Below, in pieces: positions 1 through 7,759 of a stretch of 64,000 nt of DNA. Position 1 is the stretch's first letter, and every line of letters begins with the position of its first letter. The position numbers and the translations under genes were made by a program. Under the pieces are notes generated by a model, which saw only the letters and a list, made by a program, of their open reading frames with translations, did no database searches and was not told where the DNA came from. The stretch comes from Methanobacterium sp. Lineage in GTDB: Archaea > Methanobacteriota > Methanobacteria > Methanobacteriales > Methanobacteriaceae. Location of the stretch: NCBI GenBank assembly GCA_016222945.1, contig JACRPY010000002.1:496001-560000 (forward strand). Reading direction: 5' to 3'.

Positions 1-1
1 A

Positions 2-544
2 TCTATTTTAACCAATCCTGGCGAGTTTAAATTTACTTTTAATCTGGGTGCATTTGGAATTCTTTTAATTATAAGCTTAATAACATTTCCAATTCAAGCA
101 TCCTTTGAAGAAGTGTTTTTTAGAGGATATTTAATGCAAGGAATCGGATTATTAAGTAAAAAGCCTATCATGCCTCTTTTAGCTACTTCTATTCTATTTG
201 CATTGATGCATGTTTTGAACGGACCAAACGGGACAGTAAGTGGCTTTGCAGTTGCCGAAACACTTATAATTGGGTTGATGTTTGGTGTAATTACTCTGGG
301 TGAAAACAGTATTGAAACAGCTACAGGGATGCACGTTATAAACAACATTTATGCATCATTAATAGTCAGCACTCAAGATAGCGTGCTGGGGAATGTGCCA
401 TCAGTCTTCACAGCACCATACGATCCCTACAGTAGCATATTATGGTCATTTATTGTTGCGTTAATTGCAATAACAATCATATTTTGGGGTAAAAAGGATA
501 AATTACTGGCAATATTTAAATGGAAAGACGCAGAACTTAATTAA
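2..544 (+). CDS. CPBP family intramembrane metalloprotease, 5' end outside window
   Basis: The frame is open from the first bases of the window, so the N-terminus is missing. The fragment holds the CPBP (Abi/CAAX protease-like) signature EExxxR as EEVFFR near residue 37, a second helix with FALMHVLNG that supplies the family His, and a third motif region around HVINNIYAS. Hydrophobic helices surround these motifs, including a C-terminal one (residues about 145-165) followed by a basic cytoplasmic tail. Members are membrane-embedded metalloproteases; substrates here are unknown. A GTG at 113 could be taken for a start, but it lies inside the EExxxR motif and is rejected. Function beyond the family is not visible. 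Confidence 0.85.
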   Translation, partial: SILTNPGEFKFTFNLGAFGILLIISLITFPIQASFEEVFFRGYLMQGIGLLSKKPIMPLLATSILFALMHVLNGPNGTVSGFAVAETLIIGLMFGVITLGENSIETATGMHVINNIYASLIVSTQDSVLGNVPSVFTAPYDPYSSILWSFIVALIAITIIFWGKKDKLLAIFKWKDAELN

Positions 545-703
545 AGAAGATTTTTATGGTTTATCTTCCTTTTTTATATTATTTAGAATATTTCACGATG
601 GTGTGGCCACCAGTATAAAAACAGTTAAAGAAAGAGTTATTGATTTAAGTAAGAACATTAAAGTTCTTAAGAAAAAGGCAGGGTTACTTTAAATAAAAGG
701 TAG

Positions 704-874
704 ATGTTGATGGTTGAAAAAATTATTGCTGATGGTAAAATTACTAATAAAGACATCAGGGAGATGTTTAGACTTTTTGATACCTCAGCAAAAAATGAAA
801 TTTCTAAATTGATTGATTTAGGAGTAATTGAGAGAAAAGGAAAGGGCAGAAGTATTCATTATGTTTTAATTTAA
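704..874 (+). CDS. Small winged-helix protein or remnant (C-terminal HTH of an ATP-binding regulator)
   Basis: A 56-codon frame starts at ATG 704 (or ATG 710) directly after an in-frame stop. It reads as one winged helix: a recognition segment KITNKDIREMF, then SAKNEISKLIDLGVIERKGKG and a beta wing ending HYVLI. This pattern is typical of the C-terminal domain of archaeal AlbA/HATPase_c_4-type transcriptional regulators, which are several hundred residues long; nothing of the rest is present. Just upstream (597-692) another short open stretch reads DGVATSIKTVKERVIDLSKN and then stops. The two may be leftovers of a decayed regulator. Whether the 56-residue piece is expressed is unknown; no strong ribosome binding site is seen. 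Confidence 0.4.
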   Translation: MLMVEKIIADGKITNKDIREMFRLFDTSAKNEISKLIDLGVIERKGKGRSIHYVLI

Positions 875-994
875 GTTCCTGATTAGGTTAACGAATAAAT
901 TAATGATAGCTGAATTTTTTTAGAAAATAATAAAGAAAATTAATTATCTAAGATTCATCAAATTAACTATTATAAAAAAAATGGGGTTTATTCT

Positions 995-2596
995 TTGAAT
1001 TCTAAAAAAACTGTTAAATCATTAAATGTTAAAACGAACATTCTTTTCAGTGATAAAGTGGAAGATCCATCTGTTATTGATTCTGCAGAACGTATAGAAT
1101 TAATATTCAGTGAAGATTTAGATATGGGTACTGTTAGGGATGGAATAAAACTTTATAAACTTAAATCTGATGGGAAAGAACAAGAAATAGATGTTAAAAT
1201 AAATGTTGACAAGAATTCGCAATCTGTTCTTTATATCCGTAAATCTGAAGCATTTTCTGAAGGTGAAGAATATAAACTTTCCATTACTGGCAATGTAAAA
1301 TCTGTTAATGGAGCATCGATAAGAGAAGAATTTGTTAATTATTTTGCAGTGGACTATTCTTTTAATTTAAATTCAGAAGGAATTTCAGATTTAAATAATG
1401 AAAGATCATTGATAATATGTATAAGTGATCTCCATTTAGGGGCCAATGACGCTTATGCTGAACTCACCCATAATCGTGATGCATTGGTTAATTTTTTAGA
1501 ACATATTAGAACTTCTCCTAATGTAAAAGAACTGGTAATAGCTGGTGATTTGATTGATGAATGGTTCATCCCCATGCATTTAGACACATTCAATGGAAAA
1601 ACCCAGCTAGACTTCACTAAAGCCGTAGCTTCTAATAATAAACCAGTTTTTGATGCTTTTAACAATATAATAAAAGAGGATAATGTAAAAGTCACCTACG
1701 TACCTGGAAATCATGATATATTAATAAATTCTGAAGATATTCAAAGTATCATGCCCGGAATATCTCAAAGCCGTGACGTGAGAGGATTGGGTGCACATAC
1801 TCCAACTGATTTCCCGGAACTGGTCATTGAACATGGACATAGATACAATTTTTACTGCGCCCCAGATTATTCCAACCAATCTTTAACTCAAACTGATACT
1901 ATATTGCCTCCAGGATACTTCTTTACTCGAATGGCCACCAGTTCAGTTGTACAGGGCCGCCCTAAACTGGATATTCCATTTCCGCCAGTTAAAAAAAATG
2001 ATCTGGGCGAAGTCCAATTTTTTTACTTCCTTTACTGGAATGTGTGGAAAGGCCTCATCAGTGATTTCCCTGTAGAAGAGGGACTCTTTAAAAAGGCCAT
2101 AAATACGGGTATCGATGGATTCAGTGATTGTTATGCTATAGCTGATGTTTTACCCTATCAAAACTCAGAAGATGATTATATTGATGTTAATTTGTATAAG
2201 GGGATTATTGAAGGCTGGGATGAGAGACAAAGTAACAATTTAGTTTCAGTTAAAATTCCGACTGATGAAGCAGTCCTGAAGGGAGCTTTTGCAAGTCATC
2301 TTGATGAGCAATCAGGTGTCCAATTCTTTAAAAATCCGGATTCTGATAAGAGAATTGTTATATTTGGACATTCTCATGAGGCACGGGTAATAACGTCTTT
2401 CAATGAAAAAGAAGAAAAACAAGTCTATGTAAATTCAGGTACATGGATAGATAAAAATAAATGTACTATGACATTTGTAGTTGTTGTACCTCCAAAAAGC
2501 GAAGATTCAGCTCTAGCTTATGTTAGCTTGTATCAATATTCTCCAAGTGGTGATATTAAAAAATTAGAGTCACAAGCACTCACCAATATTAAATAA
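995..2596 (+). CDS. Metallophosphoesterase with N-terminal Ig-like domain
   Basis: The 533-residue protein carries a calcineurin-type phosphoesterase domain from about residue 138 to 500. The metal-binding motifs are visible in order: SDLHLG, AGDLIDEW, VPGNHD, EHGHRYNF and FGHSHEARV. Residues about 25-120 look like an SbsA/Big_5-type Ig-like domain (ERIELIFSEDLDMGTVRDG, then SFSEGEEYKLSITG-like text). The start is TTG 995, eight bases after GGGG; the ATG at 981 is in another frame and stops at once. There is no signal peptide or membrane helix, which is odd for an Ig-like domain protein. Substrate is unknown; UDP-diacylglucosamine hydrolase-like or phosphodiesterase activity is possible from the fold only. 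Confidence 0.8.
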   Translation: MNSKKTVKSLNVKTNILFSDKVEDPSVIDSAERIELIFSEDLDMGTVRDGIKLYKLKSDGKEQEIDVKINVDKNSQSVLYIRKSEAFSEGEEYKLSITGNVKSVNGASIREEFVNYFAVDYSFNLNSEGISDLNNERSLIICISDLHLGANDAYAELTHNRDALVNFLEHIRTSPNVKELVIAGDLIDEWFIPMHLDTFNGKTQLDFTKAVASNNKPVFDAFNNIIKEDNVKVTYVPGNHDILINSEDIQSIMPGISQSRDVRGLGAHTPTDFPELVIEHGHRYNFYCAPDYSNQSLTQTDTILPPGYFFTRMATSSVVQGRPKLDIPFPPVKKNDLGEVQFFYFLYWNVWKGLISDFPVEEGLFKKAINTGIDGFSDCYAIADVLPYQNSEDDYIDVNLYKGIIEGWDERQSNNLVSVKIPTDEAVLKGAFASHLDEQSGVQFFKNPDSDKRIVIFGHSHEARVITSFNEKEEKQVYVNSGTWIDKNKCTMTFVVVVPPKSEDSALAYVSLYQYSPSGDIKKLESQALTNIK

Positions 2597-2612
2597 TATT
2601 TAATTTTTCATT

Positions 2613-2728
2613 TTATTCTTTTATCCATTCCCAGGCTGAATCCACCACTTTACCTTCATTTCACCCATTTTTTCAATCATTTTTTTCCACCTTGTCTTAG
2701 ATTCATCCAGATTAAATTGATTCTGCAT
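2613..2728 (-). pseudogene. Frameshifted micro-gene of unknown function
   Basis: On the minus strand an ATG at 2728 opens MQNQFNLDESKTRWKKMIEK and runs 35 codons to a stop at 2621. One base out of frame, the end reads KVVDSAWEWIKE followed by TAA, which looks far more protein-like than the in-frame end (KWWIQPGNG). A single lost A in the run near 2655 would join the two halves into a helical protein of about 46 residues. It is not recognised. It may be a decayed small gene or a chance pattern in an AT-rich spacer; the rest of the 2597-2838 spacer shows nothing else. Confidence 0.25.
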
Positions 2729-2838
2729 ATTTTTTTCTTACAACTTGATGATTATGTTAACTGATTAATTTTATAATTAGGATAAAAAATATTTAATAGT
2801 TATAAACCATTAATAAATGATTATAGAATTTATAATGG

Positions 2839-4506
2839 ATGCTGATGAAAAAATCCCAACGCCAAAATAGTCCCAAGTGGAATGCAATTAAAATACCTTT
2901 AATTTATTTTATAGTTGGCATAATCTGGATTTTGGTTTCAGATCGGCTTTTAGGCACTTATATTACAAATAGCCAGTTTTTAACTGGAATGGCAAGCTTA
3001 AAAGGAAGTTTATTTGTTATTATCACATCTATTCTGATTTATGTTCTTTTATATAGACAGTTAGTTTCTATGGAACATTCTAAGGAAACATTGAAAGAGG
3101 GTGAATCAAGATACGAACAATTGTATTCCTCTATGAATGAGGGCGTTGCCTTACATAATCTAATATTTGATAATAAAGGCGTAGCAGTGGATTATATTAT
3201 AATCGATGTAAATAATGCCTATGAAAATATAATTGGAGTTAAGAAAGAAAAAATCTTAGATAAAAAAGCATCTGAGATTTATGGCACGGGAAAACCGCCA
3301 TACATTGATATATATGCCAAAGTCGCTAATACTGGAGTATCTGACTCATTTGAAACTTATTTTGAACCTATGGATAAACATTTCTTTATATCTGTATTTT
3401 GTCCCAAAAAGGGCCATTTTGCAACTGTTTTTGAAGATATAACTGAACGTAAAAAGGCTGAAGAAGCGCTTAAAGAATCTGAAGCTTATTATAAAACCAT
3501 TTTTGGAAATACAGGGACTGCCACAGTAATAATTGAAGAAGATACAACAATATCTCTGGTTAATTCAGAATTTGAAAGCCTTTCCGGTTATTTTAAAGAA
3601 GAAGTTGAAGGTAAAATGCGCTGGATGGATTTTGTTGTTGATAAAGAAGATATAAAACGAATGGAAAAATATAATAAGGTGTTTAAACCTGAAGATGTTC
3701 CCCGAAATTATGAATTTAAATTTTTTAACAAAATTGGGGAAGTTAAAGATGTTTTCATTACAGTTGCACTAATTCCTGGAACTAAAAAAAGATTAGTTTC
3801 TCTTTTAGATATTACAGAACGTAAACAATCACGAATAGTTCTTAAAAAATCTCTTAAAGAGAAAGAACTGCTCCTTCGAGAAGTTCATCATCGAGTTAAA
3901 AATAATTTACAGATTATGTCCAGTCTATTAAATCTTCAGTCAGGAAATATTGAAGATGAAAGTGTTGTTGAAATATTTAAAGATAGTCAGGCCCGTATAA
4001 AGTCAATGGCACTTATTCATGGAAAATTGTACCAGTCTGAAAATTTGGTAAGTATCAATTTTGGAGAATACATCCGAAGCTTAGTTTTAAACCTATTGGG
4101 AACATATGCCTCTTATGGAGGTATCACTCCTAAAATAGAAACTAGTGATATACTATTTGACATTGATACTGCAATTCCATGTGGTTTAATTGTAAATGAG
4201 CTGGTAATGAACTCAATTAAACACGCTTTTCCTTCTCTCACTGAAGATAAATCAGCTTCAATCCCCAAAGAGGAATATGAAATACATATTGAACTTTACA
4301 GAGAAAAAGACCATTTTAAACTTATTGTGGGAGATAATGGGATGGGAATTCCTGAAGATTTAGATATTTCTAAAGCAGAAACACTGGGATTACAACTCGT
4401 TGATAATCTGGTTAGTCAGCTTGACGGGGAAATTGAGATTAATAGAATTAATGGAACTGAATTTACTATTACATTTAAAGAGTTAAAATATAAAGAGAGA
4501 GTTTAA
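2839..4506 (+). CDS. Membrane-bound sensor histidine kinase (two PAS, HisKA_2/HATPase)
   Basis: The 555-residue protein has two N-terminal membrane helices (residues about 15-35 and 45-70, almost no extracellular loop), then two PAS domains (about 95-210 and 215-335, each ending in a DITER motif), then a HisKA_2-type dimerisation domain with the phospho-acceptor His in REVHHRVKNNLQ (about 347) and a HATPase_c domain with N box NELVMNSIKHAF (about 452) and G box DNGMGIP. It autophosphorylates on His in response to an unknown signal, probably cytoplasmic and PAS-bound. ATG 2839 and ATG 2845 are both possible starts. No response regulator gene lies nearby, so it is an orphan kinase in this window. 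Confidence 0.9.
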   Translation: MLMKKSQRQNSPKWNAIKIPLIYFIVGIIWILVSDRLLGTYITNSQFLTGMASLKGSLFVIITSILIYVLLYRQLVSMEHSKETLKEGESRYEQLYSSMNEGVALHNLIFDNKGVAVDYIIIDVNNAYENIIGVKKEKILDKKASEIYGTGKPPYIDIYAKVANTGVSDSFETYFEPMDKHFFISVFCPKKGHFATVFEDITERKKAEEALKESEAYYKTIFGNTGTATVIIEEDTTISLVNSEFESLSGYFKEEVEGKMRWMDFVVDKEDIKRMEKYNKVFKPEDVPRNYEFKFFNKIGEVKDVFITVALIPGTKKRLVSLLDITERKQSRIVLKKSLKEKELLLREVHHRVKNNLQIMSSLLNLQSGNIEDESVVEIFKDSQARIKSMALIHGKLYQSENLVSINFGEYIRSLVLNLLGTYASYGGITPKIETSDILFDIDTAIPCGLIVNELVMNSIKHAFPSLTEDKSASIPKEEYEIHIELYREKDHFKLIVGDNGMGIPEDLDISKAETLGLQLVDNLVSQLDGEIEINRINGTEFTITFKELKYKERV

Positions 4507-4566
4507 CTTTAAAATATAGTTTAAATAGAATTATAAACATGAAGATTACATAACAGATGATTCATT

Positions 4567-5103
4567 ATGTCAGATAAGGAAATAGAAATTGAATTCAACG
4601 GTAAAAAAATCACTTACGTTGAATACAAGATAATTACAAGGAAATTCATTGAAAAACAAGTACCAACCATTGAAGAGCTGCAAGTTCTATGGATTGATGA
4701 CAGTAAAAGGCGTAAATTCATAGATATACTTCAAGAAGTTCATATTGATCTTAATTTCATAAAAGAAACTGAAAAATTGGATAAATCCGACACATTTGAT
4801 GTTATTGCAAATATAGTGTTTGAATCACCTTTATTAACGCGAGATGAAAGGGCAGAGCAGTATATTAAATTGCATAATGATAAAATAAGTCAATATGGCC
4901 TGGAAGTTAAAGAAGTTATCCTTGCAGTTTTGGAAGAATATAAACAAGGTGGAATTGAAAATATAAACCTTAGAATCCTTTTAAGCGAAAACATGCTCCA
5001 GATGGATGCTTATAATATTTTAAAAAGTAATTTAGGGCCTGAAGATGTGGCTAAACTTTTTAATGACATTAAAACAGATATTTATAAAATTAATGTTTTT
5101 TAG
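4567..5103 (+). CDS. Stand-alone type I restriction HsdR C-terminal (EcoEI_R_C-like) domain protein
   Basis: The 178 residues resemble only the C-terminal domain of type I restriction R subunits: a helical region with LWIDDSKRRKFIDILQEV, then FDVIANIVFESPLLTRDERA and QYGLEVKEVILAVLEEYKQG, which correspond to the family's FDxIxxxxFxxPxLTRxERA pattern. In a normal HsdR this domain follows a nuclease and two helicase domains and helps bind the HsdM/HsdS complex. Here the protein has its own start (ATG 4567) behind a TATA-like TTTAAATAG near 4519, and no hsdM, hsdS, nuclease or helicase is nearby. It may be a relic or an independent adaptor. Family assignment is from pattern recognition. Confidence 0.6.
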   Translation: MSDKEIEIEFNGKKITYVEYKIITRKFIEKQVPTIEELQVLWIDDSKRRKFIDILQEVHIDLNFIKETEKLDKSDTFDVIANIVFESPLLTRDERAEQYIKLHNDKISQYGLEVKEVILAVLEEYKQGGIENINLRILLSENMLQMDAYNILKSNLGPEDVAKLFNDIKTDIYKINVF

Positions 5104-5178
5104 ATGATTTAAGGAGTATTTAAGTCAGTAAAAATTTTTAAGTGAAATTAATATTTATTTTTTAATAAAATAATTTAT

Positions 5179-5200
5179 ATTCTATTAGCCATAATAGAAT
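5179..5200. promoter_or_regulatory. Inverted repeat upstream of the DegT gene
   Basis: ATTCTATTA (5179-5187) and TAATAGAAT (5192-5200) form a perfect 9-bp inverted repeat around a GCCA spacer. It lies about 90 bases before the DegT start, in an AT-rich spacer with TATA-like sequence on either side, so it could be an operator. It lacks a following T tract and is therefore unlikely to be a terminator. Confidence 0.35.
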
Positions 5201-5289
5201 GAAAAGGATAACATAGACAATTTCATGTTTTTATATGATTTAACTGAGTTTATTAAGACCATTTATCGGAAATATAAAGGTGATTATAG

Positions 5290-6387
5290 ATGATACCAAT
5301 TGCTAAGCCATTCATTGGTGATGAGTAGATTAAAGAAGTTGAAGCTGTTTTAAAATCAGGTTTCATTGCACAGGGACCAAAAGTAGCCGAATTTGAAGAA
5401 AAATTTGCAGAGTATATAGGGACAAAACACGCTATTGCAACAAGTTCGGGAACCACAGCGTTACACGTGGCTCTTCTATGCACAGGAATCGGTAAAGGGG
5501 ACGAAGTAATAACTACTCCATTCTCATTTGCTGCAACAGCAAACACCATTCTTTATACTGGTGCAAAACCTGTTTTTGTAGATATTGACCCTAAAACATA
5601 CAATATAAGCCCTGAAAAGATTAAAGAAGCTGTAACTCGCAAAACAAAGGCCATAATGCCAGTTCACCTTTATGGTCAACCTGCAGATATGGGCCCCATA
5701 AATAAAATAGCCGAAGAAAATAACCTAAAAGTTATTGAAGATGCTGCACAAGCCCATGGGGCGATCTATAAAAAGATAAATGTAGGTTTATGGGGAGATA
5801 TGGCATGTTTCAGCTTTTACCCTACAAAAAACATCACTACAAGCGAAGGTGGAATAATAACTACCAATAACAATGAATTTAATCATGATGCACGCGCTTT
5901 AAGAGCCCATGGTGAAAGTGAAAGATATGAACATGTTATTTTAGGTTATAATTTTAGAATGACAGATATTGCAGCAGCAATAGGTGTTGTTCAACTAAAA
6001 CGGCTTGATGAATTCAATGCAAAAAGAATTGAAAATGCAGAGTATCTTACAGAACACATTAACACTATTGATGGTATTGAACCGCCATACGTGGCAGAAA
6101 ACGTTAAACATGTCTTCCACCAATACACAATCAGAGTTAAAAACGGTAAAAGGGATGAATTAAGAGAATTTTTAAATAATGAAGGAATTGGAACTGGAAT
6201 ACATTATCCACGGCCAATATACAAACAGAAACTCTATGAGGATTTAGGTTTTACAGCTAACTGTGTTGAAGCTGAAAAAGCAGCATCAGAAGTTTTATCT
6301 ATCCCTGTGAATCCTGCATTAACTGTTGAAAATCTTAATGAAATAGTATCTGTGCTTGAAGATGCTTCAGACAGAATTTTAAGTTAA
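5290..6387 (+). pseudogene. DegT/DnrJ/EryC1/StrS family aminotransferase, interrupted by an amber codon
   Basis: The gene starts at ATG 5290 (MIPIAKPFIGDE) and hits TAG at 5326-5328, codon 13, where the family normally has Glu (GDEEIKEVEAVL). The same frame then runs without fault to 6387, so one G-to-T change of GAG explains the break. The rest is a complete PLP enzyme: SSGTTALHVAL, VDIDPKTYNI, EDAAQAHGA and the PLP Lys in YPTKNITTSEGG. Such enzymes aminate keto sugars for surface glycans. The first usable downstream start is GTG 5467, which would remove about 59 residues including part of the active-site core. Pyrrolysine decoding is not expected in this order and no pyl genes are seen. Confidence 0.8.
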
Positions 6388-6415
6388 TTACATACTTGAA
6401 ACAAATAATTCTTTA

Positions 6416-6718
6416 TTATTTTATTTTTTCCCTAACAGAAGCTACTTTTTCAGCCATTGTTTTTTCAACGTCGCGTCTATCGTCTATTTTTATATGAGTC
6501 GCAACTCTCATGGCTCCTTCTTTAAACACAGCTTCATGGACAGCTTTTACAGCAGCAAATAGTTTATCAAGGTCATCTGTCTCTATAGAAGTTCCCATCC
6601 CACTTAATTTATATTCAATCCCTATCTGGTCTAAAACAGACACAGCAACAGCCACATATTTGCTTATACTTGTTTCTCCAGTTCCAATAGGGATTACGGT
6701 AAGTTCAGCAGTTATCAT
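6416..6718 (-). CDS. MTH1187-family thiamine-binding protein (DUF77)
   Basis: This 100-residue protein matches the MTH1187/YkoF family: an N-terminal strand TAELTVIPIGTG, the central GMGTSIETDD and the C-terminal VATHIKIDDRRD. Family members are small ferredoxin-fold proteins that form tetramers and bind thiamine or hydroxymethylpyrimidine-like ligands; the exact role in methanogens is not settled. It is a single gene that converges with the DegT gene, whose stop lies 28 bases away. The start is ATG 6718. Confidence 0.85.
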   Translation of the reverse strand: MITAELTVIPIGTGETSISKYVAVAVSVLDQIGIEYKLSGMGTSIETDDLDKLFAAVKAVHEAVFKEGAMRVATHIKIDDRRDVEKTMAEKVASVREKIK

Positions 6719-6895
6719 AACTGTTATTTATGTTGGAACCGTAATATATTTTTAATCAAAAATTTAAAATGCATCAAAATAATTCATTATAATTCAAAAC
6801 AAAGGAATATCAAATATTTAAACTTAATTTTTATAAAAAAGTATAATTAAACTTAAATTAACCAGATAACATGGTTTTAATGTGTAATTATAGAT

Positions 6896-7759
6896 TTGCA
6901 AGCTGATTATATGGTAAATGTGGAAGATTTCAACAAATACATTGAAAACAATGTAAAAAATACAGTTGAAAAATATAAACTGCTGGATAAGAATGAAAAG
7001 ATAGCAGTAGCATTATCTGGCGGAAAAGACAGTATTTTAACATTACACATGTTAAATAAATTTAAAGATGATTATGATCTTGATTTAATAGCCATAACTA
7101 TTGATGAAGGTATTTCAGGGTATCGAAATGATGGTGTTGAAGTAGCAAGGAAAAATGCTGAAGATTTAGGGGTTAAATTAGTTGAAAAATCATTTGGCGA
7201 CGAATTAGAATTTAAATTAGATGATATACATGATTTTTATAAGAGTGCATGCATACCATGTGGAGTATTCAGAAGATATTTATTGAACCGCACTGCCTAT
7301 GAGGTTGGAGCTATTAAAATTGCAACAGGTCACAACTTAGATGATGAAATACAATCGTTTCTAATGACATTTGCAAGGGCTGATTTTAAGAGATTTAGGA
7401 AGTTTGGGCCAAAATTAGACACCATTCACAAAAAACTTATCCCCCGGATTAAACCGCTCTGGAATTTACCAGAAAAGGATGTAGGAATGTGGGCAGTTTT
7501 AAATAACATTGATGTGCATTTTGCAGAGTGTCCATACTCACACACGTCTGCAAGGGCTAAAATGAAGGAATTTTTAAACCAAATGGAATCTGAACAAAAA
7601 GGAACCAAGTCAAATATCCTTAAATCATTCCAAAAAACACTTCAATTTGAAAAAAAGACTGCAAAGTTATATGAATGCGAAAAATGCGGAGAACCATCTT
7701 CTTTAAATATTTGCAAAGCCTGTGAGATGATTGAAGAAATAAAAAACAGTATTTTATAA
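6896..7759 (+). CDS. tRNA 2-thiolation enzyme of the TtuA/NcsA family (TIGR00269)
   Basis: The protein is a PP-loop ATPase that thiolates tRNA uridine. The PP-loop is SGGKDS, the catalytic and cluster Cys pair is in SACIPCGVFRRYL, the ATGHNLDDE motif follows, and the third Cys is in AECPYSH. These three Cys match the iron-sulfur ligands of the methanogen enzyme. A C-terminal zinc knuckle CEKCGEPSSLNICKAC is present, but the N-terminal zinc finger found in many TtuA proteins is absent; the chain begins almost directly with the helix before the PP-loop. Both TTG 6896 and ATG 6911 are possible starts and neither has a clear ribosome binding site. It converges with the next gene with no gap. Confidence 0.85.
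   Translation: MQADYMVNVEDFNKYIENNVKNTVEKYKLLDKNEKIAVALSGGKDSILTLHMLNKFKDDYDLDLIAITIDEGISGYRNDGVEVARKNAEDLGVKLVEKSFGDELEFKLDDIHDFYKSACIPCGVFRRYLLNRTAYEVGAIKIATGHNLDDEIQSFLMTFARADFKRFRKFGPKLDTIHKKLIPRIKPLWNLPEKDVGMWAVLNNIDVHFAECPYSHTSARAKMKEFLNQMESEQKGTKSNILKSFQKTLQFEKKTAKLYECEKCGEPSSLNICKACEMIEEIKNSIL

Noticed and set aside
113..544. GTG 113 as start of the first gene
   Set aside because: It lies within the EExxxR active-site motif and the frame is open to the window edge, so the gene is simply truncated.
5326..5328. TAG in the DegT gene as a pyrrolysine codon
   Set aside because: Pyrrolysine use is not known in Methanobacteriales, no pyl gene is present, the position normally holds Glu, and TAG is used as an ordinary stop by several genes here (for example at 5101-5103).
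6510..6755. Plus-strand frame opposite the thiamine-binding protein gene
   Set aside because: It is the antisense shadow of a recognisable gene and has no protein-like features or ribosome binding site.
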